Source of the DNA: Clitoria ternatea
Taxonomy: Eukaryota; Streptophyta; Magnoliopsida; Fabales; Fabaceae
Direction of reading: 5' to 3'
Assembly (NCBI GenBank): GCA_037962975.1
Contig: CM075674.1
Location: 86,816,501 to 86,880,500, forward strand
DNA length: 64,000 nt
The position numbers and the translations under genes are program-made. Positions within the stretch are counted from its first letter, which is position 1. The number at the start of each line of letters is the position of its first letter. Below the pieces are notes generated by a model. It did not search any database and was not told where the DNA came from. It worked only from the letters and a program-made list of their open reading frames with translations. Below are positions 1 through 11,680 of the stretch, in pieces.

Positions 1-416
1 AATTAGTTAGTAAATGGTTGTTGCCTGAATGGTTCTTCTGCTTTTTGCTGCCTAATGCCCTAAAGAAGTTATTGAAGTTTTGTGGAATTCTTCATGACCC
101 AAATCATTGTAATACAATGTTATGGACAAAATATAGACTATTAAGTCTGCTCGTTCTGAACTCAACGTAATTTTATTATGGTGGATGATATATTAAAAAT
201 GTGACTGGAAAGAACCGATTTGCTTTGAGTCGTAAGACTGTACTCAAGGCATTCTTATATCTAATTAAGGAAGCTACAAAGGGAAAGACACTAAAAAATA
301 TTAAGTTCTATACTCTATGCAGTAACAGCAAAATAACCAAAACTTATCCCATCAAATGGCTACATGTGATCAAGAAAATTTGGTTGTCTAATATAATCTT
401 GCTCGTTGTTCTTTAG

Positions 417-3400
417 GTACTGGAAGATATCATTATTAGTCCATCCTGATAAATGCCCTCATCCACAAGCCCACCAGGCATTTATTAAGTTAAATAAAGC
501 TTTCAAAGAGTTACAAGATCCAGAAAAGGTGAGCCTGCTAGGTGGATTGTTTGTTATTGAAGTTGAAGGTGCGGTTTGTGGGATTTGCTTACAGCTCTAT
601 CTGTTTGTTACATATGCTTGAATAATTGCTTTATGATGCCTTTATCTATATCCAAGTTTGTTTCTTGGTTGATTGTTTCTCATGAAAGTGAAAAATATAT
701 TGTATTTTAATTTTAAAATGCAGAAAAGATAGAGTAAAAAGTCCTTCTTATAGAAAACATAGGATGTGAATCAGGGGGGCAATTAATCCAACCTGAGCTC
801 CTAATCTGTGTATATGGGTTAGAGTACTCCTTGTACTTTTATTAATTCAATCTGTTTTTCTTTTAAAACAATAAGTAAATCCAAACCCCCCAAAAACTGG
901 AACTTATATTTATCTTGTCAATATTTACAATTATATACCTTTATACTATCTAAAGTGTAGTTATCTATAAATTAGAATTTGAAACCTTTTTTTTCCTACT
1001 TTTTTAACATATTCATGTGTTGAAAATCCCACTTTGTTTAGAGATATGACCAATTAAAGTATGTAAAATGAGGGTAATCCTCATCCAAAGAATTAGTTTT
1101 TAGGATTGAGTTAGGTTTGATATCCAAATTCAATATGGTATCAGAACCTATCCTAGATCTGTTATTGGGTTACTTGTATTTGTCCATGCTCCATTCTTGA
1201 GTTTGTGTGTGTTCTATAAGTCCCATAGTCCACCTGTATTTGTTCTTACTCCATTCTTGAGCGTAAGGAGGTTTGTTAAAAGCTAGCTCACGTACTTGTA
1301 CGCCTGTATTGAATTTGGATATCAAGCCTAACTCAATTTTAAAAGCTAGCTCTTTAGAAGAGGATTACTCTCACCTTATATACTTTTAATTGGTCATATC
1401 TCTAGATAATGTGGGATTTTCAGCACACCCCCTCATGGTTAGGAATGGAGCGTGGATAAATACGGGTGGCCTGCAGGACTTATTAGCAGCATATACATCA
1501 AATACTATTTTTATTGGGGAGTTGATAAAATAACTGTACCAGAGATTGTCAAAATGATATTTCATATCTGACTTTCTATACACAATCCAAATTTATGGGC
1601 TGATTATGATTTGAAAAGAATTCTGTAAAATTTGACTGGTTTAGATGTTAAGTAACACTTGACCTATTTGCCAGTTTCAGTTTATTTTAATTAAAATCAA
1701 TTATTATATGAATTCAGAGGCATATCTGTGATATTAGTGAAATTATTTCTTCTGCTGTCTTAGAAACAGAGAGAGAATAGAGAAAGAGATCGACAGAAAA
1801 CTGGAGATTCATTGTATTGTATATTCTGAATTATATGATTTTATAGATTAGGGGGACCAAACAGAAAGGAGGGAAAGCTTAACAGAATCAGTTACATGCT
1901 AACCGTGCACTTAACCAGTGAGAGCAGAAGCATGCTTATAGAGCACGCTGGACAATATACAGTATACACTAAGATTCCCAGGGTGATGAGAGCAGGAATC
2001 TGTCTAACATCCTGAGTTAGCTTCTGACAATGGCTTGGTGAGGCAATCAGCAAGCTGGTCAGCAGCTGGAACATGAGAGACAATGAGGTCCCCCCTGCAA
2101 TGACCTTTTTTCGAAGAAGGCAGAGGTCAATCTCCATATGCTTAGTTCTAGCATGAAGGACTGGGTTGTGAGAGGCTCACAGTGCTGAGGTTGTCATAGT
2201 ACAGGAATGGTGCTGGAGAAGGAACTTGAAGTTCAAATAGCAAAGATTGGATCTAGAGAACCTCAAAGGTAGTGTTTGCAAGGCTTATATATTTTGCCTT
2301 AGTGCTGGATCTTGCTACAAGAGATTGCTTTTTGCTCCACCAAGAGGTTAGGGCAAAAGAAGATAACAGATCTAGAGGTATATCTTCTGTCATCTAAATC
2401 AGCACCACAAAAGGCTGAAATGGGATTAGAAGATGAAGTGGGGACTCACTGGAGGTGAAGGCCAAGATTGATGGTGCCTCGTAGATATCTTAGGATCCTT
2501 TCCAGTGAGAGACTAGTTTGAGACAAACTGACAAACCTTATTGACACTGTAGTTGAGGTTTGGACGAGTAACAGTCACATATTGCTTAATAGAGCGATAA
2601 AGAGAAGGGTTGTCAAAGTAATCACTACCATGCTTTGACAGCTTGAGAGAGTTGGGCATGGGAGTAGAGATGTCGTTGGCTTCCTGCATACCAACCTTGG
2701 CAAGCAGATCTACACAAATTTCACTTGAGAAAGTAAGAGATTGCCATTAGGCAACTTGAAAACCTTAATTCCTAAGAAGTATTCCAATGAGCCAAGTAGT
2801 TTGAGAGCAAAGGTTGCGTGGAGTTGGGATACGAGGGTTTGAATGTAGTTTGGGGAAGATCTAGTGATGATAATATCATCTACGTAGATAAAACTGTTGA
2901 GAGAGAGAGGAACGAGAGAACATATGAATTCTGTGTGTTGTAATCACAACGGAGCTTTTGCATTTATAAAGAATGTACATAATTACATAATATACAATTT
3001 CCTAATTTAAGACTAATTACGTAAAGATGGAATCAATCAAATTAATGTTAATATGTGTGGTTACTATGTTTACATAACACTCCTTCTCAAATTGGAGCAT
3101 ATAGGTCATATGCACCAAGCTTGTTATATATGTAGTTAATCCAGGGACCCTTTAGAGATTTGGTGAAAACATTTGCTAACTGATCATTAGAGCTAACAAA
3201 GCTAGTGGATATTTCGCCAGACATGACTTTCTCTTTGATAAAATGATAGTCAACTTCAATATGTTTCGTCCTCTAATGGAAAGCTAGATTTGAGGCAATA
3301 TGTATGATGACATTATCATAGATAAGTGACAGCTATGCAACCTCTCCAAACTTGAGTTCTTGAAGCAATTGTTTTAGCCATATGAGCTCCTGATAGGCTA

Positions 3401-6400
3401 TAGCCATACACGGTAGTCTGCCTTCACACTGGACCTGACTACACACTCTGCTTTTTCCTTTTCCAAAAAACAAGATTACCTCCTACAAAGTCACAATACT
3501 CGAAAGTAGTCCTTCTATCAATGGGAGAACTTGCCCAATCAGCATCATGAGTATTCCACAACTCGAGTATGTCCTCTGTTTTCATATAACAGATCCTTTC
3601 CTAGAGCTCTTTTGACATAACAAACAATACAGGTCACTACATCCCAATGTTCCTTACAAAGAGAGTTCAGGATTTGACTTACCACAATTACTGCAAAAAG
3701 AGATATTTGAGTTAGTGACAGTGAGATAATTTAAATTGCCAACTAAGTGCTTGTATCTTTCAGGATCTGGAAAAAGGCTCCCCATGATTTGGTAGGAGCT
3801 TGACATTGGGATCCATGAGAATGTTGACTGACTTAGAATTTAGCATTTTTGTTTCTTCCTTGGGATATAATGATCTCGTTTTTGGATTGTGCAATTTTTA
3901 TCCCCAAGAAGTATTTAAGTCTGCCTAGATCCTTCGTTTGAAAATGTTTCAAGAGATATTGCATTACCCTTGTAATGTCAAGATGATCACTACCTGTGAT
4001 GACAACGTCATCCACATAAACAACCCTAGGTAAATGCAAACAACAGCTGAATGGCGATAGAAGACAAAGTGATCGGCCTCATCTCAAATCATGCCAAACT
4101 CGTGGATCACAACATTGAATCTGCTGAACCATGTCCTGAGGAATTGCTTGAGACCATACAGGGATTTTCACAGTCAACAAACAAATCCAAAAGACGCCTC
4201 TTGAGCAACAAAGTAGGGAGGTTGCTTCATGTAAACCTCTTCAAGTAGATCACCATGGAAGAATGCATTTTTTATGTCCAATTGGTAAAAAGGCAAGTGA
4301 GGAATGGGAGCAATGGAGAGGAAGAGTCGCACAAAATGCATTTTGGCAACAGGAGAAAATATGTCTCCATAATCCAACCTGAAGATCCAAGTATAACCTT
4401 TGGCAACAAGACGGGCTTTGAGGCTGTCAGCTGTTCCATTAGGGCCAACTTTCCCCATATACACCCATTGACAACCAACAACAAATTTCCTTGGTTGTAA
4501 AGGAATGAGGTCCCAAGTCCCACTGCACTGTAACGCACACATCTATCAATCATAGCTTGTTTCCATCCCGAATGGGTAAAGGCATCTCATGCATTCTTAG
4601 GAATAGGAGTAAGGTCTGAAGGGGAAGAAGACTCCTCGACAAGATAAAGGAGGACTGAAGAAGGCGCAGTCACAGGAGAGGAAGTCTCCAATGGAGGTGC
4701 TCCAAACCCAAAAAAAGGAACATCTTCAAAGAAAGTGACATCGGCAGAGATAAAATACTTACAAAGGCTAGGAGAGCAACACTTGTACCTTTTTTGAGGG
4801 CATGGTTACCTGACAAAAACATACTTGTGAGACCAAGGAGAGAGTTTATCGATAGAGGAGGAGGTGATTTGAGTAAAGAGTGATGGATCAGACTTGCTTA
4901 GGATAAAACCAAATCGAACAAATGTGGATGAGAGCTTTCTAAACTAAGAGTGCTTGCTTGAAGCCATAAAGAGACTTATGAAGCCTGTAGACAAACAAGA
5001 TTGGGATTAGAGGACTCAAAGCTTGGGTGTTGTGTCATGTAGACTTCCTCATGGAGATACCCGTTGAGGAAGGCATTATTCACATTTAGTTGTTGAATGT
5101 TCCATCCATAGGTGAATGTAAAGGTGAGAATAATTTGTATAGTGACTAGCTTAACCATGGAGAGAAGGTTTCGATGTAATCAAACTTGGGTTTTTGATGA
5201 ACCATTTGGCCACCAAGCAAGCTTTGTAGCGACCAATGGTGCTATCAGTGTTCTCTTTGCCATGATACACCCATTTGCAACCGATTGATACACGACTAAG
5301 GGCCAAAGGAACCAGGGCCCCAGTGTAATTTTTCAGTAAGGCCTTATATTCAGAATGCATAACTTGTAACTAGTGAGGATGGGAGAAAACATCCTTTAAG
5401 TCGGTAGGTTCAGTGTAGGTTAGAAGCAAAGTGGGGTTGAGTTGAGGTTGGCAGTTCCTAACATGGAACAAGTTTGCATTGGGTGAAGATTTGGAGATGG
5501 CTAATGATTAGGAGATTTAGTTATAACAGGTGTAGTGGGAGTAGGTGAATTGGGAAGTGAATGATGTGAGGGTGAAGTGGCTAGAGGGGAAACATTTGTG
5601 GGTGTGATGGTGTCAACAATAGTGGGAGGATTATAAATGCCAGGACCAAAAACTGTGGTTATGGAGGGAAGTGGGTTGGTGAGCCAAAAGAAAAAGGAAT
5701 GTGTAAGGATGAAGTAGGGAGGGAGAGGAAGAAAAGGTAATTGATGAAAATGGTACAAAGGACTTGGCAAGTTGATACTTGTCGAATAAAGCATCTTTGG
5801 AAATGTAGATGTGACTCGAGGAGGAAGGCGCTTATAGCCAGGATGATGGAGTGAGTACCCTAGGAAGGTACATTCAGGGGATCAAAAATCAAGCTTGTGA
5901 TGATTGTATATGGACGTAGGGAGGGAAAATAGGTGCACTTGAGATCTTGAGGAGTTTGTAATCTAGAACAGCCATGGAGTTTACAATAGGGAACATCATA
6001 ATTGAGAGAGCTAGTAGGAAGCCTGTTAATGAGGTGTACAAAGGCAAGGAAGGCATGATTCCAAATTGATATGGGCATAGAGGCTTGAGCAAGTAAGGTA
6101 AGGCCAAGCCCAACATTGTGGCGATGTTTTCGTTCGACTGGACCATTATAATGGTGTATGAGGACAAGTCAATTTGTGAGTGATGTCGAAATCAGCTAGC
6201 ATTTTGGGAAAACTACGGAACTCTCTACCCCAACAGATTGGAGCGCTTTTGAGTTTGGAATTGTGCTGAAGTTCAGCCATCTTCTTGAACTGCAAAAAGC
6301 ACTGTAATGCCATTGATTTAGCCTTTAATAGATAAATCCAGGTATACTTGGTGGTGGCATCCACAAAGGTAATGTAGTATCAGAAACCTCCATGAGAGGT

Positions 6401-9400
6401 TAAAGGGGTTGAACCCCACAAACCATTGGAAACAAGCTCAAGAGGAGCTTTGTGGTGAGTGCTGGATTGCTTGGATGGAAGGCTGTAAATCTTACCCATG
6501 CATCAAGCATTGCAAAAATCAAGAACTCCTTTATTCACAAATGGAACATGACAACTCTGAAGTACTCGTTTTGCAATGATAGATTGAGGATGTCCTAACA
6601 TACAGTGCCACAAGGAATATTGTGAGCAATCATCATCACAAAATATAGAAGAATTAAAATCAAACAGTTGTAGGAGTTAAGAGTTGAAGAAGCAGTTTGT
6701 GAAACACATGAATGAGTTGCAGTAAGAGAGATGGGTGAGGAAGACTACACTGAAGAACTTGCATGTAAGTGAAGATTTGGAAACTTGTACAAGCCATCAG
6801 TCTAACCTTGCCTTCCTAAAGAACTATGTTAGTGCCCTGCAATTTAACAACACAATACGTTGGATGAAACTCAAAGAAGACATTAGACTCTAGCAAACCT
6901 ACTTAAACTAAGTTGCGAGTTATATTAGGTACGTAAAGTAAATTATGTAGGGATAATGTTGTGTGTGGCTTAAGAGGTGAGGAAAAATGTGACATGGCAA
7001 TAGATAGGATAGGTATTGCATGACCATTACCCATGTAGATAGCACTTTTTCCATCAATGTCCACGTTGATCAACAAACTGAATGTTAAACATAAGCACTT
7101 GGGTGATGATAATGAGGAGCGTTAGGAGAGAAGCGAGGTGGAACGAAGTAGTGATGATGATGACCAGAGGCAGAAGTAGATAATACGCTTGCGGTGTCCA
7201 AGATTGTGGACTTTGTTGTGGGATGTGGTGGTGAGGGTGATAACTCAAAGGTTGACTCCATTGAGGAGGTTGGCTATTGTAGCCATACCGGTGGCAGCCA
7301 ACCGTTGCATTATGACCTGTCTTATATCAAATATTGCAAAAAAGGTGTGAACAATATCCACCACTACCACCATGGCTATAGAATCGACCACCTCGGCCAC
7401 CGTGCCCTCTACCAAATGAAGGATGACCAGAATAATACGTTCCTCCACCATACTTCATCGAACCAGCAGATTGCACAACATTGCTATTAGTTGAGAGTTT
7501 AGAATCACTCGGATTTATTGCTGGGCAATGTGGTTGAGTTCCTTATTGTGGATAGTGTGCCACATTGGCTGAGAATAAGCTTGGTACACTCTCCTTAAGC
7601 CAATCTAGTCTCACTTTGACGGTGAGAAGCATGGAATCGATATTGTCCAATGAATGTAGATCAAGTTTGCTAATTAGGTACCCACAAATGCTTCATAATT
7701 GTCACTAAGGCCTTCAAGTGTCACATCAATGTATTCTTGCGAGGTGATTGGAGATCCAAACGAACCTAGAGAAGCCGCAATTGTCGTCAATTTTAGGAGA
7801 TATTCAGACACTGTTCTTGTTCCTTTCTTTGTGCTTTGAAGCTCTTGACGAAGTTGCCTAACTTCCACTCTAAGTATTGCCTTCCTTGAGGAAATATGTT
7901 TTTTAGGTGACTGTTCAAACAGAATCAGAAAAGCAAATTGACAAGCTTCGACGCAAGGAGGGAGTGATTTTCTCAAAGTATGAATGAACTTGATCCCAAA
8001 GTTGATAAGAATGGACACATCCAACCATTCTAACTGATAGTGAACCTGAGAGAAGATAACAACCAAGAAAGTAATAGTTGGTCTTCTTGTTCCCAATTTT
8101 GGAACTCTTCATTCACAATATTGTTCATGCGAGCTTCTTCGGTAGAGAATTTAAGAGGGACAATAGGATTTACAACATACTGATGAAGCTTATGTCCTTT
8201 GATTGCTGATTCTACATGTTTCCATATCAGAATATTCTGATCATCAAGCTTGACAAAGATCGGTTGAGCGAATGTGACCATTGCTGGAGCTGGCTTGGTC
8301 GATTTTGGCTGAGAGTTATCTATCACATGATTGTGAGGTTTTTGCTGTTGTGACGAGGACAAGAGGAGGTCCAATCCATGATTCTAGATTTTCTAAGAGT
8401 GTACCAGTGCTTGAAGCTTTGGCACCATCTTAGAAACAGGGAGGGAAGAGAAAAAGGGATTGAGATAAAACTCTGAGATTCATTGTATTGTATATTCTGA
8501 ATTGTTGTGTACAATTTAATGATCTATTACATGGGAGGACTATTTATAGACTAGGGAGGGCCTAACAGAAAGGAGGGAAAGCTTAACAGAATAAGTTACA
8601 TGCTGATTGTGCACTTAACCAGTGACAGCTCAGCAGAGGTCACTCTTAAGGCATGACCAGAAGCATGCCTATATAGCATGCTGGACAGTATACACTAAGA
8701 TGCTGGTATACAGGAAAAGCATTTGTTTGTTTTGTTCTAAAACTGATAAAAATGAGCCCTTAATTTCACTTTAAGAACTCTAGATAAGTTAAAAATCATA
8801 GTGTTTTAAAAATTAATGGGCACATCAGAACCGTTGTTTAAGGAAAATTTGGTGTAATTTGTGTTTGGTTCTGGAGTGCTGTTTTAAGAAATCATAAAGG
8901 GCTTGAAAATGTATTTCTCATAGATTTTCTTTACCATTGGTTTTTCTCTATTGATTTTCTTCAATTTAGAGTGCTGTTTTGTTTTGGGATCTTGTTAGAC
9001 ATATGATATAATCAATTAGATAATTTTGCAATGTCTTTGGGTTCTCTTTAATTAACAAGATGGGTGTTGTGTGCTTTGTGTAGCGGAAAGCAATGGATGA
9101 TAAAATCAAACTCAAGCAAGAACAAGAGGAAATGAAGGTAACTTGAACTTACTTGTCTGACTGACTTGACTGTTTAAGATTAGTCTTTGAAAATTCTAAT
9201 TTCTCTGTAACTTTTGACTGCAGGCTGAACTTAAAGTCATGCGTGAGGCTGCACTGTGGAGAAGATCTCAAGGTGAGCTTCCACAGTTTAGAGACTTCTT
9301 GTTGAGTTTGTTCATTCACGCATAACATGCTTGGTATAACAATGAGTGATATGAACTTTGGTTGGGGAGAAAGTTGGATTGAGGATGAGAAAACCAAAAA

Positions 9401-11680
9401 GGTTATGCTGTGTTGAGATAATTGTAGCATCAGTCCCTTGAGTAAAACATGAAAACCTGGGGGGGGGGGGGGGGGGGTTGTGGAGAAAAAGTAAGGCCAC
9501 ATGTACTCATTTTACTGGGGCTTAATGGAGAGGATTTCAATTTCTGACAGTCAAAACCATTTTTATGCAAACTGAAGAAAAATGTATTAATATTTTGGTT
9601 GAAGGTTGCAATAAGGAGAAAATTTTGCTGGTTGTCTAAAGTAATACTCATGTTCTAGTTTTACTTTTTTTAAAGCCTCTTTGTATTGTGATTTCTTTAA
9701 TTGTGTTGATCTAGCCTTTTGCATGAGTACTAAACTATACTGTCATATCATTCATATGTCCATAAACCAACACATAAGTGTTTGTGCATGAAAAATTTGG
9801 TGATAGTGCGCATCATATGTGGTATTTGGAATGGTTCTTCTATTGGCCTCTTGCTAGCATTGACTGGTTGTCTTGTGACCATTTGAGGTGGGGAAATTGG
9901 GTTTGGCATGGGCAAAGCTTCCCTTTTTTTATTTTAATTGGGCACTATTCCCCCCTGATATATATTACGCTTTCACTTCTTCCATGCAATTGGATGTTAT
10001 TGCTTGTGAACTTCGTTATCTTATTGCTAGTTAATCTGTGGCAGGTATTTCCTTGGAGGGTGATGATGAGCTTCTGGCGCAGACAGAGGTTAAAGTGGAA
10101 CCAAAAAGAGATGAGTGGATGACATCATTGCCTCCGGAAAGGAAAGTAAGTCTTGTCTATCATTTGATTTTTCGCCCTTGGCAACTACACAAATGCAGTA
10201 GGACACTGATATAATATAGAACTACTTTAACCCCTCTATGTGATATTTTGGTGGTCACTGGGTTCCATTGTTTTTGGAAGTTTCTGGTCACTTCAGTTTA
10301 GCTTTCTATACAAGTAGTCTTGGATGTGTTTTGATCGATTTTGTTATTTATAGTTATGATCTAGAAGTTGTAAACTGGCCTGGGTCATGTTATATAGGGG
10401 TTTAGTATTTGTCTTTAAGAGTAAATAATTAAATTGGTCCTCAAAAGATAGGGTGACCACCAACTAGATCCTTCAAAGATGATGCTCACCAACATCTCCC
10501 TGCTTTTCAGATAATTTGTTCGTGTAAAACCTCAGTCTGGACCAGATTTTTTGGACATACATTTGAAGTAATTATAGCTACGAAACTACTAATCCCCATC
10601 TCTTTAAAATGTTGAAAATGTAAAACCAAAATCTTGAATGCTGTTTAAAGTCCTATAAGAATTCTGATTTGAGTTCTGATTAACTCACCTTTGCTCCCTA
10701 ATCTTTAACATAGTCCCTGTTTCCTTGTTCAATTTGAGTGCCTTACTCTCCTACCCCAGGATAATTATTACAGCCTAACCATACCTGTCTGACATGCCAA
10801 TCTTGTAATTCTAAATCCATGTCTGGGCACCACCAACCTACATTAGTAACCTCCATGTTTTCTTTACTAAGTTTGATATCTTTGATTTTCTGGTTTCCCT
10901 TAAGACATTTACTCAAACTGTCTATAGGAAGTTTTGATCCTGCAACAAATGTCCTACAATTCCAGACTCACATTGTAACCCTAAATCTTTCTCTCCCTCT
11001 TTAATGAGAATAGTGTAAATGTCTCATCATTGGAAGTTGCTTTTAGTATTGTCTTCACCAAATTCGTTTTTAATTTACTAAAGTACATTAATGTACTTAT
11101 GTATTTCAGCCTGGCATGACTATGCAATCAACCAAGTTTAGCCGTGGCCCAAAGGAAGGCAGAGGTGATACTAGTGCATGGACAGACACCCCTTCAGACA
11201 GGGCCCAGAAAGCAAAGATGAAGTATGTATCCTCCTCATTTCTAGAGTTATTTGGTTGGTCAATTTCTGTTTCCCACAACCTGTTTAATGCACTCCGTGA
11301 AATCAAGAGCTTTATAGAAAAACTGATATTTACATGGCAGTTATTTGGAAGCATACAATGAAGCTACTGCTCTAGCCTCAAATGAACAGGAAAAGAAAAA
11401 GGCTAGTGTGGATGCAGAATTGGTGGACAAGTACAATAAAGAAAAGCGATCAAAAACATTGGTGCAGAAGTATCAAGAGGAGGTTACTGGAAAATCCAAG
11501 AAAAAGTCTAAGCAACAGCCGGAGAAGGAAGATTGGGTGGGTCAACATCCATGGAAGCCATGGGACAGAGAAAAGGACCTGACAGCGGGGCGGAAAACTG
11601 TAAATTTTGATTCAGAAAGCATGACTAAGGGATTATCTTCAAGATTTTCCTCTGGAAACTTTCAGAGGAACTTCCTTTGA
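417..11680 (+). CDS. J-domain protein with DUF3752/GPALPP-like C-terminus, 5'-partial, six visible exons
   Basis: Exons 417-528, 9084-9137, 9224-9272, 10045-10145, 11110-11222 and 11341-11680 all have AG acceptors and GT donors and join in frame to 255 residues ending in TGA. The first visible exon starts on the third base of a codon after an AG at 415-416. It encodes the J-domain HPD signature (SLLVHPDKC) and helix III (AFIKLNKAFKELQDPEK), so the protein should stimulate an Hsp70 ATPase. Two short charged exons (RKAMDDKIKLKQ..., AELKVMREAAL...) form a helical linker. The C-terminal half has DEWMTSLPPERK, GRGDTSAWTDTPSDRAQKAK, a lysine-rich stretch (KSKKKSKQQ) and PWKPWDREKDL, which resemble the DUF3752 family of GPALPP1-like nuclear proteins. 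The N-terminal exons lie left of the window. A nuclear or RNA-processing role is inference. Intron 529-9083 is 8.5 kb because of antisense copia insertions; no exon is broken. Confidence 0.85.
1018..1428. repeat. TRIM-like LTR pair in inverted orientation
   Basis: A block of about 118 bp at 1018-1135 begins TGTTGAAAATCCCAC and ends in ATATCCAAATTCAATA. It reappears in reverse complement at 1307-1428 with moderate divergence. The left copy is followed directly by TGGTATCAGAACC (1136-1148), like a primer-binding site for initiator tRNA-Met, as in TRIM elements (LTR, PBS, short non-coding interior). The right copy, read on minus, is preceded by a G-rich polypurine-like tract. A normal TRIM has direct LTRs, so this is a rearranged element or two copies head to head. 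It lies in the large host intron and has no coding capacity. Confidence 0.6.
1758..1980 (-). repeat. 3' LTR of outer copia element
   Basis: Shares long stretches with 8428-8705, for example TCATTGTATTGTATATTCTG and AGGAGGGAAAGCTTAACAGA. It lacks two internal segments present in the right copy, so the LTRs differ by deletions as well as point changes, as expected of an old insertion. The right edge is uncertain. Confidence 0.65.
2030..2894 (-). pseudogene. Outer copia: end of reverse transcriptase and RNase H (degenerate)
   Basis: Minus-strand conceptual translation gives FIYVDDIII at about 2870-2893, the RT catalytic YVDD box. It is followed by LGSLEYFLGIKV, LRYLRGTINLGL, an RNase H-like stretch and the typical copia ending SHVPAADQLADCLTKPLS near 2030. 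Stops and frameshifts interrupt it. It continues the RT that breaks off near 4857, the two halves being separated by the nested element. Confidence 0.7.
2895..3079 (-). repeat. 3' LTR of nested copia
   Basis: Starts TGTTGAGAGAG and ends ATAACA on the plus strand, next to a purine tract on the minus strand. Only one copy of this LTR is present in the window. Confidence 0.65.
3100..4857 (-). pseudogene. Nested copia pol remnant (integrase tail, RT, RNase H)
   Basis: Minus-strand translation shows the integrase tail CKYFISADVTFFED near 4740, then RT segments CQWVYMGKVGPNGTADSLKA, ARLVAKGYT, DYGDIFSPVAK, QLDIKNAFFHGDL and VYMKQPP (4542-4174). The catalytic VVYVDDVVITG follows at 4020 with LKYFLGIKIAQSK. 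A copia-type RNase H ending lies at 3400-3100. Frameshifts separate the pieces, so no functional polyprotein can be made. Confidence 0.75.
4857..6560 (-). pseudogene. Outer copia integrase and N-terminal reverse transcriptase (degenerate)
   Basis: On minus: a GAG-pre-integrase-like stretch near 6560-6370, then the integrase core (YTWIYLLKAKS, WGREFRSFPKMLADF, THKLTCPHTP, MPISIWNHAFLAFVHLINRL at 6364-5860). A proline/serine-rich linker follows (5794-5501). The RT fingers come next (SRVSIGCKWVYHGKEN at 5350-5230; QLNVNNAFLNGYLHEEVYMTQ at 5110-5020). Several frames are used, so the gene is dead. RT stops at the nested insertion near 4857. Confidence 0.75.
7674..8374 (-). pseudogene. Outer copia gag (UBN2-like), frameshifted
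   Basis: Two overlapping minus-strand frames carry a copia gag N-terminus: VTFAQPIFVKLDDQNILIWK and HQYVVNPIVP in 8374-8030, then EVRQLRQELQSTKKGTRTVS and YLLKLTTIAASLGS in 8096-7674. The second matches the helical gag domain of plant copia elements. Between 7670 and about 6600 the sequence should hold zinc knuckle and protease, but I recognise no intact motif there. Confidence 0.7.
8428..8705 (-). repeat. 5' LTR of outer copia element
   Basis: Partner of 1758-1980, and longer, with about 50 bp of extra internal sequence in two places. It is bordered on its inner (left) side by the PBS-like sequence 8413-8427. The right edge is set only by where similarity ends. Confidence 0.65.
9459..9477 (+). 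repeat. Poly-G tract, 19 G in a row
   Basis: Uninterrupted run of G in the intron between exons 9224-9272 and 10045-10145 of the J-domain gene. On the transcribed sense strand it could form a quadruplex. Its length may also be a sequencing or assembly artefact. Confidence 0.9.

Larger units (their letters stand above)
2895..4857 (-). mobile_element. Nested, 5'-truncated Ty1/copia element
   Basis: A 185-bp LTR (2895-3079) with TG...CA ends is followed by the polypurine tract AATTTGAGAAGGAG (minus, 3080-3093). The interior then reads on minus as RNase H, RT and the tail of integrase. It begins abruptly at about 4857 inside the integrase C-terminus (KLSPWSHKYVFV...), with no 5' LTR, gag, protease or integrase core. 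The outer copia's RT is interrupted exactly here. No matching 5-bp duplication flanks it, so deletion or recombination after insertion is likely. Confidence 0.7.
1758..8705 (-). mobile_element. Decayed Ty1/copia retrotransposon in the host intron (outer element)
   Basis: Direct repeats at about 1758-1980 and 8428-8705 flank an interior that reads on minus as gag, integrase, reverse transcriptase and RNase H, the copia order. A PBS-like TGGTGCCAAAGCTTC (minus) sits beside the right LTR at 8413-8427, resembling the usual TGGTATCAGAGC. The coding regions hold many stops and frameshifts. The element is antisense to the J-domain gene and is interrupted by a second copia at 2895-4857. Outer boundaries are approximate and I could not identify a target-site duplication. 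Confidence 0.8.

Noticed and set aside
201..416. Open frame of 71 codons at the left edge
   Set aside because: It runs into the AG acceptor at 415-416 and has no protein motif. It is intron sequence of the J-domain gene.
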